Assembly (NCBI GenBank): GCA_947175175.1
Contig: CAMWLV010000009.1
Coordinates: 1 to 49,497, forward strand
Reading direction: 5' to 3'
Length of the DNA stretch: 49,497 bases
DNA from: an uncultured Lachnospiraceae bacterium
GTDB taxonomy: Bacteria > Bacillota > Clostridia > Lachnospirales > Lachnospiraceae
The translations under genes and the position numbers were made by a program. Within the stretch, counting starts at the first letter, position 1, and the number at the start of each line of letters is the position of its first letter. Below, piece by piece: positions 25,604 through 34,906 of this stretch. A model generated the notes under the pieces. That model saw nothing but the letters and a program-made list of their open reading frames with translations, was not told the origin of the DNA and made no database searches.

Positions 25604-27633
25604 CAATAATACATTATGCCATAGAGCAGGTCTTCGATATCTGACTCACTCATTTCAAACACGTTAGTCGCATTTTCAGGTACTTCAATCGTATTGTCCG
25701 CCGGCTCTATCCCGATGGAACCTGTCATCAGCAGCATGTCCTCACCGTCCATTGTCAATGCCCCATGATTGAGCTGAAAGGTGTAACTTTCACCCTTTAC
25801 AATATCTGTAAAGGCTCCCTCTGCACGGATTCCAATACTTGTGTCAGGCACTTCGATTGACATCTGCAGGTCAAAAGTCTGATCACTGTATCCCCATTTA
25901 TTTGCATACCAGAAAGTGATCTCATCATCACTGTTATTCTCCTGCATACTCAGCGTCAGATTCTCACTGTAATAATCTTCTGTGATGGAAGCAGTCCTCG
26001 ATATCCCCATATATAAAATCTCGTCACCAGCCTGCACATAAATCCCACCCTCAATGGAATCCAATGTGCGTTCCGTTCCTGCAAAATCAATATCAACTGC
26101 CAAGAACTCAATATCCAAATCCTGACCGGAAACCGCAATATCCTCTGGTGTAGAAATATTGACAATCCGTCCCTTTTTATCAAGATAAAAATCAATGACA
26201 GGATCCTGCTCAAACCGGAGTCCAAAAAGCTGTTCAATCACATAATCCATCTCTTCCCTGAACTCGCCAAAATCACCTGTGTATGACGTCTGATAGCCTT
26301 TCATCAATTCATCATAGAATTCGCTTGCAAGAACATCGTCCCTGATCGCCTCCATTGATTCATTGTACGCGTCCTTGTCCATTGTAACCCGCACACCGCC
26401 ATATTCCGCAGATGTGCCATCGAACGTGAATTCTCTTTTTTGATCAATGGTTTCGAACTTCATGGATTCTGCATTGATCCTGCCCTGTTTCTGAAAGATC
26501 TTCAAAAGCTCATTATCCCTGCCGAATTGTCCGTCGCCGTCCTCTGCATTGGCATCCTCAAACAATGTCACGGAATAATCCTCTGGCAGTGTTTCGCCCA
26601 CCAGGGAAGCCCATGCCGAATTATTGAAATCTCTTCCCAAATTTGTCAGTTCAAGACTGTACACTTCCTTTTGAAATACCATCGGAGCACTTAAATACAA
26701 TGTATTATCAGCTGCGACAATATTTCCGATATTCATTTTGAATCCGTATGCCCCTGCGCTCAGTCCGTACTCTGCCATCTTTTTCTTGTAGTCAGTGACA
26801 CCATCCACTTCAATATTAATACTGGTGATGCTGCCTGACGCATTGGGATCCGTGAAAGAAAAGTCGATATTGGTATGCACCGGAGCCGTATCCTTTAATT
26901 TGTTTAACGCATCCAATCCGATATCATCGGCAACCGAACTCCGGTATGCTGCCATCTCCTTTGTCATATTCGCGATGCCCTTTGCAAGCTGCTGCCTTGG
27001 CCCACCATTGCCAAAAAGCGATTTTACTGCAAGTGCACCGATCACAATGGCAATGACCACTGCCGCTGCACAGAGAATGCCAGCAACAATCCCCGTATTG
27101 TTCTTTTTTGTTTTCACTGCGGGTGCTCCCTGAACTGGAGGCGGAACCTGCACCGGGCCAAACTCCATCAGATTTTGATTCGGCTGACCGCCGTTCAATG
27201 GCTGTCCATAATAATTGGGCTGACCATTCCCAGGCTGATAAAACTGTCCTGACTGCATCGGAACTGCCTGCTGCGGCGTCATGATCTGCGGCTGTGGCTC
27301 TGACGACGTTTTTGCAAGCTGCACTGGTGTTGTGACCTGTGGCAGCTGTTCTGTCTCTAATGGTTTGGCAAGCTGCACTGGTGTCGTGACCTGTGGCGGT
27401 GTTGCCGATTCCGACGACTCGTTCACCTGCACTGCTGCCGCATCTTGAGAATCCGGCTCTGTCTCCAGCGGTTTTGCAAGCTGCACTGGTGTCGTGGCCT
27501 GCGGTTGTGATTCCATACCATACACAGAGGAGTATCCACTTCCCTCTGCCTGCTGCTGTGGTTCTTCACCATACAACATGCTCCCGCTGCCGGAACTGTC
27601 TGTGTTTGTCTCAAATTTGTTGTTTTCTTCCAC
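25603..27633 (-). CDS. Membrane-anchored protein with proline-rich repeats, ABC-operon partner
   Basis: A GTG start at 27633 with AGGAG 9 bases upstream gives 676 residues. Residues 1-170 are low-complexity, rich in P, Q and G, with three copies of a TTPVQLAK motif. One membrane helix follows (about 178-205, GIVAGILCAAAVVIAIVIGALAV). The remaining 460 residues form an extracytoplasmic domain of beta-rich, acidic character. The gene lies between the ATPase and the permease, 6 bases from the former and overlapping the latter, so it is probably an accessory subunit of the exporter. Domain family not identified with certainty. Confidence 0.65.
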   Translation of the reverse strand: MEENNKFETNTDSSGSGSMLYGEEPQQQAEGSGYSSVYGMESQPQATTPVQLAKPLETEPDSQDAAAVQVNESSESATPPQVTTPVQLAKPLETEQLPQVTTPVQLAKTSSEPQPQIMTPQQAVPMQSGQFYQPGNGQPNYYGQPLNGGQPNQNLMEFGPVQVPPPVQGAPAVKTKKNNTGIVAGILCAAAVVIAIVIGALAVKSLFGNGGPRQQLAKGIANMTKEMAAYRSSVADDIGLDALNKLKDTAPVHTNIDFSFTDPNASGSITSINIEVDGVTDYKKKMAEYGLSAGAYGFKMNIGNIVAADNTLYLSAPMVFQKEVYSLELTNLGRDFNNSAWASLVGETLPEDYSVTLFEDANAEDGDGQFGRDNELLKIFQKQGRINAESMKFETIDQKREFTFDGTSAEYGGVRVTMDKDAYNESMEAIRDDVLASEFYDELMKGYQTSYTGDFGEFREEMDYVIEQLFGLRFEQDPVIDFYLDKKGRIVNISTPEDIAVSGQDLDIEFLAVDIDFAGTERTLDSIEGGIYVQAGDEILYMGISRTASITEDYYSENLTLSMQENNSDDEITFWYANKWGYSDQTFDLQMSIEVPDTSIGIRAEGAFTDIVKGESYTFQLNHGALTMDGEDMLLMTGSIGIEPADNTIEVPENATNVFEMSESDIEDLLYGIMYY

Positions 27634-27639
27634 TTCACT

Positions 27640-28317
27640 TTACTCCTTTATCTCATTCAGTAAGCATTCCCCCCGCAAAGCCCTGTCAATCTCTTTGCTT
27701 ACTCCCCTGTTCAGGGCAAATACCCTGTCACATAACTCCAAATCAATCTCATCATGCGTGGCAAGGAGGACTGTGCCTCCCATCTGCTTGTACATGCAAA
27801 GATACTTCCTGATCTCTGCCTTTCCGGGCAGGTCAAGTGCTGCATCCGGTTCGTCCAGGATCAAAACCGGCGGATTTCCTGCCAGCGCACAGCCGATGCT
27901 CACACGCTTCCGCATACCACCCGAGAGCTTTCCTGCCTTCAGCCGGCACATCTGATCAACACCAAGCGCCTGCAAAAAACCCTGCTCGAGCGACTGTTCC
28001 AACATCTTTGCATCCTGATACCACAGACGCAGATTGTCCATCACACTCAGCTCTGGTATCAGATTACTCTCCTGTGGTACATACCCCACATAACTGATAA
28101 AAAGCTGTCTGCCCTGCGCATGGTTTCCGTCAAAATAGATATCCCCTCCGTCTGCTTTTCTCAAACCGGCAAGGATATTCAAAAGTGTCGATTTCCCACA
28201 GCCATTCGTTCCCACAATGCCGACACACTGTCCTGCACTGGCTGTGATATTCACTCCGCAGAGAACTTTTTTTCTTCCATATGAGCTTGCGATATTCACT
28301 GCCTGTAAGCGCTCCAC
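27640..28317 (-). CDS. ABC transporter ATP-binding protein
   Basis: A GTG start at 28317 (VERLQAVNIASSYG) is preferred because GAGGGG lies 5 bases upstream; the longer frame is unsupported. About 225 residues carry Walker A GTNGCGKST, Q-loop YVPQESN, signature LSGGMRKRV, Walker B VLILDEPDAALD and the switch His in LLATHDEID. It powers export through the permease encoded two genes downstream. It follows the replication-initiator-like gene by 31 bases without a visible terminator. Confidence 0.9.
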   Translation of the reverse strand: MERLQAVNIASSYGRKKVLCGVNITASAGQCVGIVGTNGCGKSTLLNILAGLRKADGGDIYFDGNHAQGRQLFISYVGYVPQESNLIPELSVMDNLRLWYQDAKMLEQSLEQGFLQALGVDQMCRLKAGKLSGGMRKRVSIGCALAGNPPVLILDEPDAALDLPGKAEIRKYLCMYKQMGGTVLLATHDEIDLELCDRVFALNRGVSKEIDRALRGECLLNEIKE

Positions 28318-28348
28318 TTTACCCCTCCGTCTATCTATGCATACAAAT

Positions 28349-29440
28349 CTAATTCGACAAAATCTGTTTCTCCAGATCCGCAAAATTCATCTGCGCGTAC
28401 GCTGTGTCCAAATCCTTGTTGTTCCATGCGGAGCCTTTTCTCTCACCGCTGAGCCTTGTCGGCTCATTGTATCCGTTTTTCAGGATCGTGAGTGCATATC
28501 CGACTTTGTTCTCAACCTGTTTTTTGAGTGTATACGATAAGATCTCGACCAGCTGTTCATGTGTGCGGTCATTTGATTTTGCAGTGCGCAGGATATCCTT
28601 TGCCTCCTTGAGACTGCAGTCAAAAAGATCAATGACCTCCTGCTCCTCCTCCGTGGCAATGACAGACTCACCGTTTTGCTCGATGGTCTCATACTCGACT
28701 ATAGTGCGGTTTCTTTTCACCCGCTTAACCTTGAAACGGACAGCGCTGATCCCTCTCTGTCCGCTTGGAAGCTTCTCGTGAATCAATTCATATTCAAAGG
28801 AAATATCCGTATTGCCATTAATCTCCTCATATGGCTTATCGAGAATCTCTCGTTTGACATTGCCATTCGCATAGGATTCTGGTATCTTCATCATCTTGCG
28901 AAGCTCATCAAAGGCAATCACAAAGACACCGCCGTTAAAAGTCTCCTTATCCTTCAACAGATAATAGAGCCGCTTTGAATATTTCTTGGTGAGGTTCAAG
29001 GGATACTCGATCCGGTAATATGCCCCCTGTTTGGCGGATATGATCATCTCCTTAACCTCCGGGTGAAGGTCGAGCACGATCTTACTCCTGCCCTCATCAC
29101 CGCGCTTTTTCTGGTATTTGATCTTGCTAAACCATGGATAGTAGATATCTGTCCCCTCGTCCTCCTTCAACCGGAAGCCAAGTCCCTCAAATTTTTTTAC
29201 CGCCTTCTGCAGATAATTGTAGGCATTGGATTCATCCTTGAGATCATAGAGATGTTTCACATCGCCGATATTGATCTCGTATCGTGTGTTCTCCTCTGTG
29301 TCATCCCCCTCACCGACAATCCCAAGCAGGATATCAAGGATATCATTCTGCCTTCTGTCAAGGTCATACCTTGCCTCGATAATGGTCTGGGGCCGGAATG
29401 CCACCTCAGTCCCACCTCTTTTTTTCTTACGACTATTCAT
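28349..29440 (-). CDS. Plasmid-type replication initiator (Rep_3 superfamily)
   Basis: Start at 29440 (MNSRKKKRGG) with AGAGG 8 bases upstream; ATG 29470 is also open. The 363-residue protein has the two winged-helix domains of RepB/Rep_3 initiators: an N-terminal part with QNDILDILLGIV and YDLKDESNAYNYLQKAV, and a second with YPLNLTKKYSKRLYYLLK. Such proteins bind iterons to start plasmid or chromid replication. No iterons were seen in the 150 bases upstream. It has a good promoter and is followed by ABC transporter genes, so it may be a fixed chromosomal relic or a co-opted regulator. Confidence 0.8.
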   Translation of the reverse strand: MNSRKKKRGGTEVAFRPQTIIEARYDLDRRQNDILDILLGIVGEGDDTEENTRYEINIGDVKHLYDLKDESNAYNYLQKAVKKFEGLGFRLKEDEGTDIYYPWFSKIKYQKKRGDEGRSKIVLDLHPEVKEMIISAKQGAYYRIEYPLNLTKKYSKRLYYLLKDKETFNGGVFVIAFDELRKMMKIPESYANGNVKREILDKPYEEINGNTDISFEYELIHEKLPSGQRGISAVRFKVKRVKRNRTIVEYETIEQNGESVIATEEEQEVIDLFDCSLKEAKDILRTAKSNDRTHEQLVEILSYTLKKQVENKVGYALTILKNGYNEPTRLSGERKGSAWNNKDLDTAYAQMNFADLEKQILSN

Positions 29441-29492
29441 TCCATAACCTCTTTCGCAACCTTTAACCAAACATTTTTATCGTATAAATGCT

Positions 29493-29521
29493 ATATTAAT
29501 CTAAATTTGGGTTTTGTGCAA
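29493..29521 (-). promoter_or_regulatory. Promoter of the Rep_3/ABC transporter operon
   Basis: TTGCAC (29516-29521) and TAATAT (29493-29498) on the minus strand, spacing 17, about 50 bases before the rep start. Confidence 0.55.
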
Positions 29522-29552
29522 GCCATTCATGGATATTCTTTCATTTTATATG

Positions 29553-29590
29553 GCTCCCCCTTGCGTACTCCGCCACGCATACCAATCAAT
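29553..29590 (-). repeat. Partial copy of the two-hairpin SD element
   Basis: The 3' half of the element seen at 31966, 44395 and 44462: ATTGATTGGTATGCGTGG, a short GCGT-type hairpin and AAGGGGGA on the minus strand. The first hairpin is missing; the left edge coincides with the last codons of the upstream membrane-protein gene and supplies its TGA stop. Confidence 0.65.
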
Positions 29591-30830
29591 TACCATAGCG
29601 CACTTGCTCATATTCCCTGTGAAGCTGCTGCATCTGTTCATCGTTTTTCAGGCCGGCACACTCCTCAATTTCCGCTGGGGATTCATACAGTGCTGGTCTG
29701 TCCTTTCGGTGCTTTCGTATTGTCTTGCGATACCGGCGCCGGATACGCTCTGCCTCGCTCTCCGCGCCACGGCGTCCTTTCTTATCTAAAATATCCTCTT
29801 TCCGCTGCAAAATCTGGTCGTCCTTGATCTCCTCAATCCGATCTCCATTCTCGTCGCGGCTGTTGCGGAAATCCTGAAGCACCTGCCGGATTATCTGAAT
29901 GATGCCATACAAAAAAGCCAATACGCATGTAATCCCTATTGCCCAGAATATCGCGTTTACAACTTTTGAAGGCTCCGGCGCCGGTTCCCCGTCATTTAAA
30001 AGCTCCATCCAATCTGCTCCGCCCGCCGCCGGCTGCTGAAATCCCGCATCACTCTCGAATTCGAGCGGAATCGGTTTCATATCGTCAAGCCACTCCCGGA
30101 TATCCGTATACTGCCGTTGACCTGCCAATAAAACCCCCGGCATCATTCCGACGAGCAGAAACAGTGAAAAAATAAGGAACATCGAAAAACTCACCCCATA
30201 CAGACGCCGTCTCGGAATCCCCTTCGTGCGCTTGTTCATCTCCAGATATGCCTTCGTCGTCCCAAAATATTCGTAGAGCAGTGCAAGAAATGTATATACG
30301 ATCACACTATAAAAAGCAATGTCACACAACAGCTTTGCATTCAGGCAAAATCCAAGCAGATAAAATACCACAAAATACCACAAAAGGGACAGTGTCGGCT
30401 TGTCTAAAAAGCTCACCAGCTTAGCTGCAAGCGGTTCCTCCCGCCTCCACTTCGCTGCCTTCACCCTGTCTGCAAAACGCTTTATGATCATAAAAAGTGT
30501 CTCTGCAAGCATTACAGCACAATAGCAGATCTCATAGCCTTTATAAGCTCCCCTTTCACCTGTCAGAAAAACAATCAATCTGGTAATACCACCCACTCCT
30601 GCCAACAGCAAAGCACTTATCATAAAATAAAGAATCACACTCTTGACCTGCTTTGCCGCCCGTTCTGTGACAATGATGGGAACTGCCACCAACAGGCATT
30701 TAAGATACAGAACTCCAGTCCCTGCGGGATCTGACCATTCTGTAACAGCATAAACCAGCGGAACAAACATTGCAAAAAGAAGAGTAGCATGCAGATATTC
30801 CACCGCTTTTAATCCTCTCCTTAACATCAT
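29586..30830 (-). CDS. Polytopic membrane protein of MoxR/DUF58 operon (DUF4129-like C-terminus)
   Basis: A 414-residue protein with about nine hydrophobic segments: six in residues 10-190, one near 215-240 (FSMFLIFSLFLLVGMMPGVLL), an outside loop, and a final helix near 292-312. The cytoplasmic tail ends with RRRYRKTIRKHRKDRPALYE and SPAEIEE, resembling the DUF4129 segment of TgpA-type transglutaminase proteins. The transglutaminase domain itself is absent. It overlaps the DUF58 gene by 4 bases. In this operon type the membrane protein works with MoxR and DUF58 in envelope or protein-complex maturation; the exact role is not known. Confidence 0.7.
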   Translation of the reverse strand: MMLRRGLKAVEYLHATLLFAMFVPLVYAVTEWSDPAGTGVLYLKCLLVAVPIIVTERAAKQVKSVILYFMISALLLAGVGGITRLIVFLTGERGAYKGYEICYCAVMLAETLFMIIKRFADRVKAAKWRREEPLAAKLVSFLDKPTLSLLWYFVVFYLLGFCLNAKLLCDIAFYSVIVYTFLALLYEYFGTTKAYLEMNKRTKGIPRRRLYGVSFSMFLIFSLFLLVGMMPGVLLAGQRQYTDIREWLDDMKPIPLEFESDAGFQQPAAGGADWMELLNDGEPAPEPSKVVNAIFWAIGITCVLAFLYGIIQIIRQVLQDFRNSRDENGDRIEEIKDDQILQRKEDILDKKGRRGAESEAERIRRRYRKTIRKHRKDRPALYESPAEIEECAGLKNDEQMQQLHREYEQVRYGN

Positions 30831-31963
30831 GTCCGCTCCACCTCCTTAACTACAACACGCATGTTGTCCTTACTTTTTTGAATGGCATCTTTTAGGGAAT
30901 TTTTCTCCCCTCTGTAAACCGGCACGATCACCAAGGTCTGATACTCTCTGACACACTCCCTGATACACTCCGCCAACGGTTCATTTAGATTTTTGGTGAC
31001 AAATACAAGAAGTGTATCCTCCGAGAGCGGCTTTTTCGTAAAAGACTCAGAAAAAAGTTTACTCACAAGCTGCCCGAAATCCTCTGCACCGTTTTCCTTG
31101 TCATATTCTGCAAGCAGACGCTCAAAAACAATACGGTTTCCCCTGTTGTTTGCCGGATGAAACACTTCACTGCCTTTCCCGTTAAAGGCAAAACCGACTT
31201 CTATATTCTGCCGCAGCAGTCTCCGCATCATTGTTGCCGCCAGGGCAATACTCTCCTCCACGAGATCTTCATATTTTAAAATACCCGTATCCTCCACGTC
31301 CAGAAAAACCATCGCCTTCTGGGACTGTAATGAATCAAACGTGTTGACCATGAGAGAACCTGTCTTTGCGCTCGCCTTCCAGTTGATCGTTTTCATGGGA
31401 TCATCCGTGGTGTAATTGCGAATGGTGCGGAATGCAAAGGGATCCTCATAAAGCCTTTTGGCACACTGGAGCGTCCCGAGCATACGCTCACACACCGTCA
31501 CAATTTCTGACACATCTGTCATTTTCGGATACACGTAGATTTCTGCTTCTGTCCCAACCGCCTTACTGTAATGCTTCCGATATAACAATGTATGTGTGGT
31601 GATATCGGCATCGCTTGCCAGATATTTTCCACGCTTCGTGCACTTTACTGGTATCTCCCTGGTGATCTTCTGTCTGCCAAGCACTGAGAAAACGTCCCTT
31701 TTATATAGATAGTCACTGACGTTCGTATTCTCGACATCGGCAAAATCAAGTTCCCTTCTCGTGTGAAACCCCACCTCAAGAACTGGAACAGGCATGCTTT
31801 TGCGGTTCTCGATCACTTCATAGAGCTTGGTCTCCTGCCCGGCATACACTGCATCTGCATCAAACCACAGTTTCACCGTGACCTCTTTTGCCCACCGATA
31901 TTTATAATAGAATTCCCATAGGGCACTGACGAGCAGCATGCCCAGCAATAAAATAATTATCAT
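30827..31963 (-). CDS. DUF58 domain protein
   Basis: The ATG at 31963 (MIIILLLGMLLVSALWEFYY) is chosen because AAGGGG lies 7 bases upstream. That ribosome site belongs to the repeat element upstream; the longer frame would translate the repeat. About 378 residues: one N-terminal membrane helix, a beta-sandwich region, then the DUF58 core with NYTTDDPMKTINWKASAKTG near residue 190 and a VWA-like end. DUF58 proteins accompany MoxR ATPases, and the gene order here is standard. Confidence 0.88.
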   Translation of the reverse strand: MIIILLLGMLLVSALWEFYYKYRWAKEVTVKLWFDADAVYAGQETKLYEVIENRKSMPVPVLEVGFHTRRELDFADVENTNVSDYLYKRDVFSVLGRQKITREIPVKCTKRGKYLASDADITTHTLLYRKHYSKAVGTEAEIYVYPKMTDVSEIVTVCERMLGTLQCAKRLYEDPFAFRTIRNYTTDDPMKTINWKASAKTGSLMVNTFDSLQSQKAMVFLDVEDTGILKYEDLVEESIALAATMMRRLLRQNIEVGFAFNGKGSEVFHPANNRGNRIVFERLLAEYDKENGAEDFGQLVSKLFSESFTKKPLSEDTLLVFVTKNLNEPLAECIRECVREYQTLVIVPVYRGEKNSLKDAIQKSKDNMRVVVKEVERT

Positions 31964-31965
31964 TT

Positions 31966-32030
31966 TATACCCCTTGCGGGCTCCAGCACGCATTCCAATC
32001 AATAGTTTGAAAGTGACCTTCTTTCAAATT
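31966..32030 (-). repeat. Two-hairpin SD element, copy upstream of the DUF58 gene
   Basis: Minus strand: hairpin TTTGAAAG/CTTTCAAA, spacer ATTGATTGG, second hairpin built on GCGTGC..GC-CGC with a TGGA loop, then AAGGGGTATAA. It fills the whole gap between the MoxR stop and the DUF58 start and provides the DUF58 ribosome site. Confidence 0.8.
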
Positions 32031-32031
32031 T

Positions 32032-32964
32032 TTATCTCTTTGCCTTCCAATCCTCTGTTGGCAGATCGATACTGTTCAATATTCCCGTGACAACTGATGA
32101 TTTCTGTATGTCATCAAACTCACCGATCAAGCGGTGGCACAGCACATCATGCGCCACTTCCTTAATGTCCTCTGGTACTACGTAATCCCGCCCCTGCACA
32201 AGCGCATAGCCCTGTGATGCCCGCAGTAGTGCAAGCGTCCCCCGTGGGCTCACGCCTGCTTTGTTTTTTCTGGTCGCCTGAACCAGCGCCACGATATAGC
32301 CGCGCAGATCATCGTGTACAAACACCTCACGACATGTCTCCTGCAGCTTTCTGACTTCCTCCGCACTGCATACGGCATCGATCTCTGCAAGCGGCTCCGC
32401 GTTGATAAAACGGTCAATCATCTGACGCTCTTCCACTTCACTTAGGCTTCCCATAGGAATCTTCATAATAAAACGATCCAGCTGCGCCTCCGGCAGTGGA
32501 AAACATCCGATTGTCTCCACTGGATTTTGTGTCGCTATGACAAAAAACGGCGCCTCCAAAATCCGTGTCTCCCCGTCCACTGTCACCTGCCCTTCTGCCA
32601 TGCACTCAAGCAGACTGGACTGCGTTCTCGGCGTGGCGCGGTTGATCTCATCTGCCAGCAAAATATTGGTAAAAACCGGTCCCGGCTTAAATGTAAATGT
32701 ACCCTTTTCCTGATTAAAAAATGACAGTCCTGTCACATCGCTTGGAAGCAGGTCAGGTGTGAACTGCACTCTTTCAAATGTACAGCCCATTGATTTTGCA
32801 AGCGCACGCGCAAGTACGGTTTTACCTGTTCCCGGCACATCCTCCAGCAGTACATGCCCACCCGCTGCCAGAGAAGCCAGCAGCAGTCTGGTCACTTCCT
32901 TCTTTCCGATCATTACCTTTGCAACATTCTCTTCAATTCTTGATAAGATATTGTTGATTTCCAT
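32032..32964 (-). CDS. MoxR-family AAA+ ATPase
   Basis: Start at 32964 (MEINNILSRIEENVAKVMIG) with GAGGG just upstream; an ATG at 32991 is alternative. About 310 residues. Walker A is EDVPGTGKT; Walker B is ILLADEINRATPRTQSSLLE, the MoxR signature; ATQNP is sensor 1; and the lid has GVSPRGTLALL. MoxR ATPases act as chaperones with von Willebrand/DUF58 partners, here encoded immediately downstream. Confidence 0.93.
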   Translation of the reverse strand: MEINNILSRIEENVAKVMIGKKEVTRLLLASLAAGGHVLLEDVPGTGKTVLARALAKSMGCTFERVQFTPDLLPSDVTGLSFFNQEKGTFTFKPGPVFTNILLADEINRATPRTQSSLLECMAEGQVTVDGETRILEAPFFVIATQNPVETIGCFPLPEAQLDRFIMKIPMGSLSEVEERQMIDRFINAEPLAEIDAVCSAEEVRKLQETCREVFVHDDLRGYIVALVQATRKNKAGVSPRGTLALLRASQGYALVQGRDYVVPEDIKEVAHDVLCHRLIGEFDDIQKSSVVTGILNSIDLPTEDWKAKR

Positions 32965-32987
32965 ACCATCCCTCATTTTTCTACTTC

Positions 32988-33229
32988 GCATCGATTATAG
33001 TAAACGACAAAAGTATTTGCCGTTTACTATAATCGATGCACACGACCGCATAAGGAATTTTGCCGCTTTACGGCATGCGGTCGGCGCGGGTAAACGCAAA
33101 TTATATTTGCGTTTACTATACCTATAATCGAGTATAACCGACACTAATATCTTAAGGAACTGTAGGAAAATATCCTGCACAATCTGCATCAGCTATTTTT
33201 CCACAGTTCCTTAATGTCGGTTATACTCG
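32988..33229. repeat. Block of consecutive hairpins between MCP gene and MoxR operon
   Basis: Four inverted repeats in a row: 19-bp perfect arms at 32988-33006/33021-33039; CGACCGCA/TGCGGTCG at 33043-33050/33076-33083 with an inner GCCG/CGGC; GTAAACGCAAAT/ATTTGCGTTTAC at 33090-33101/33105-33116 with a 3-base loop; and 15-bp arms at 33129-33143/33215-33229 enclosing a MITE. TATAGTAAACG recurs in the first and third. It occupies almost the entire intergenic region. Confidence 0.85.
33153..33213. repeat. MITE, copy 1
   Basis: A 61-bp palindromic element with ends TAAGGAACTGTAGGAAAAT and (reverse complement) TAAGGAACTGTGGAAAAAT. It sits in the loop of the fourth hairpin. The centre (ATCCTGC.CAAT..GCAT) matches the element at 39848-39902. 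The ends match those of the ISAzo13 element at 13732-15058. Confidence 0.75.
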
Positions 33230-33235
33230 AGTGTT

Positions 33236-34699
33236 TTACTGATTCTTTAAATCTTTCGCAAGCTCATAAATTGACTCAAATATTCCTTTGCATGTATCTA
33301 CCTGCTCAACCGTAATATTTGAATTATCCAGTCCTTCACTTGAAGAAGCTGCAACTTCCTCACTGGCTGCCGAAAGCTGTGAGATATTGTCGAAGATGCT
33401 GTTGGAGAGCTTTCTTGTCTGCTCCATACACTCCTTCACTTCATCGATATTATTTGAGAGAAGCTCTACCTCCTGTGATACCTCGTCAAACTTCTCCTTG
33501 GTCTGCTGAATCAATTCATTCTGCCTGGCCACAGAGCTGACCGCTGTCTCGATACTTTCATTTGCAAGCTTTGTATCGGTATTTAGCTCTTGAATTATAT
33601 TTGTAATATTGTTTGATGCCTCTTTGGTGTCCTCCGAAAGCAGCCGAATCTCCTCAGCTACTACGGAAAATCCCCTGCCGGCTTCGCCTGCCCTTGCCGC
33701 CTCGATCGAAGCATTGAGCGCCAGCAGGTTTGTCTGGCTCGAAATGCTTAAGATTGTATCCACAAAGCTGCTCACCTGCTGCACTTTAGAAGTAAGCACC
33801 GTGATGACTTCCTCCACCACTTTACTGCTGTTGCTGACATTGTCCGCCTGCCTCCCAAGCTCCTGCACAGAGAACGCACCACTGTCAACCGTAGTATTTA
33901 CGCGCTTCGAAGCTGCGATCATGGATTCCGTAGCTTCTCCCGCGGCATCTGTCTGTGCCAGAATCTCCCCACAGATTGCCGCCTCCTCTTGTATCGCCTC
34001 TGCGGTGCTCTCTGTACTGCCCGCTATATTTTCCATTGATGTGTGGCTGTTTTTCAGGCTCTCGCTCAATGTGTTGAAACGCTCCATAGCCTCATCGAAA
34101 TGCTTGATGATATTATCGGCAACCGTAACCATGATCGCATTGCTTGCCTCCTGCTTCTTTGCCGCCTCCGTGATCACGCCAGTATTCTCTTCGTTAAACC
34201 TCACCAAGAGCGCTGTTATTCTTATAGATGCATATGCCACAAGAAAGCTGACGAGCAGATTGAGAATCACCGTTTCTCCGTCTGGACCGCCCAGCTTGTC
34301 AAGATGCATTATCACCCTGACAATATTTCCGGCAACAATAGCGCTGTTTCCTCAGATGACCAGCCTTCTGTTCAGATATATCATGCTTGCGATCAGGATC
34401 GGATATGCATAGATGCTTGTCCCCTCCGAAACGCCGACAAGCCGGAACACTACATAGACAAAAGCTCCTGCTGTCATCATACAGATTCCACATATCTTAG
34501 TATCCTTCTTTGAGAGAAATACAACGATCACAGCAATCAGTCCTACCAGTGATGCTGCCATTTCCACATATGTGTACCAGCCCGCTGTCTCCGGCTTGGT
34601 CAGCACAAGCAGCCCCATCGCCAACAACAGATATCCCAAAATCAATACCATTACAGGAAATACAACCATATTTGCACGCCTATACTGTTCTTTTGTCAT
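33236..34699 (-). pseudogene. Methyl-accepting chemotaxis protein gene with internal stop
   Basis: One frame of 487 codons, broken by a TGA at 34352-34354. The first 115 codons encode four hydrophobic helices (MVVFPVMVLILGYLLLAMGL and others). After the stop the frame continues with a further helix and a full cytoplasmic signalling domain, including the conserved tip [20 protein letters not shown] and [12 protein letters not shown]. The second part could be translated alone from the ATG at 34315, giving a receptor with almost no sensor. In the unbroken form it would signal to CheA/CheW. No other chemotaxis genes are in the window. Confidence 0.8.
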
Positions 34700-34906
34700 T
34701 GTTCTCTCTCCTTTGTCTAAAATTTTTTATCTTGACCACTGTTCTGCCATGTACATTCACAAGCAGGCTCCTATATACGTATTATACAATTTTCTGCATG
34801 ACTGAACTAATAATATTATATTACTTTACAAATCAATTGTATAGGCAAAATTTTTGAATATTTTGGACAGTACTGTCTTCCAAAAACAAGTGTCGGGAGA
34901 CAGAAA

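Noticed and set aside
34352-34354. The in-frame TGA of the chemoreceptor as a selenocysteine codon.
   Set aside because: No SECIS-like hairpin was seen directly after it, chemoreceptors are not selenoproteins, and a nonsense mutation is simpler.
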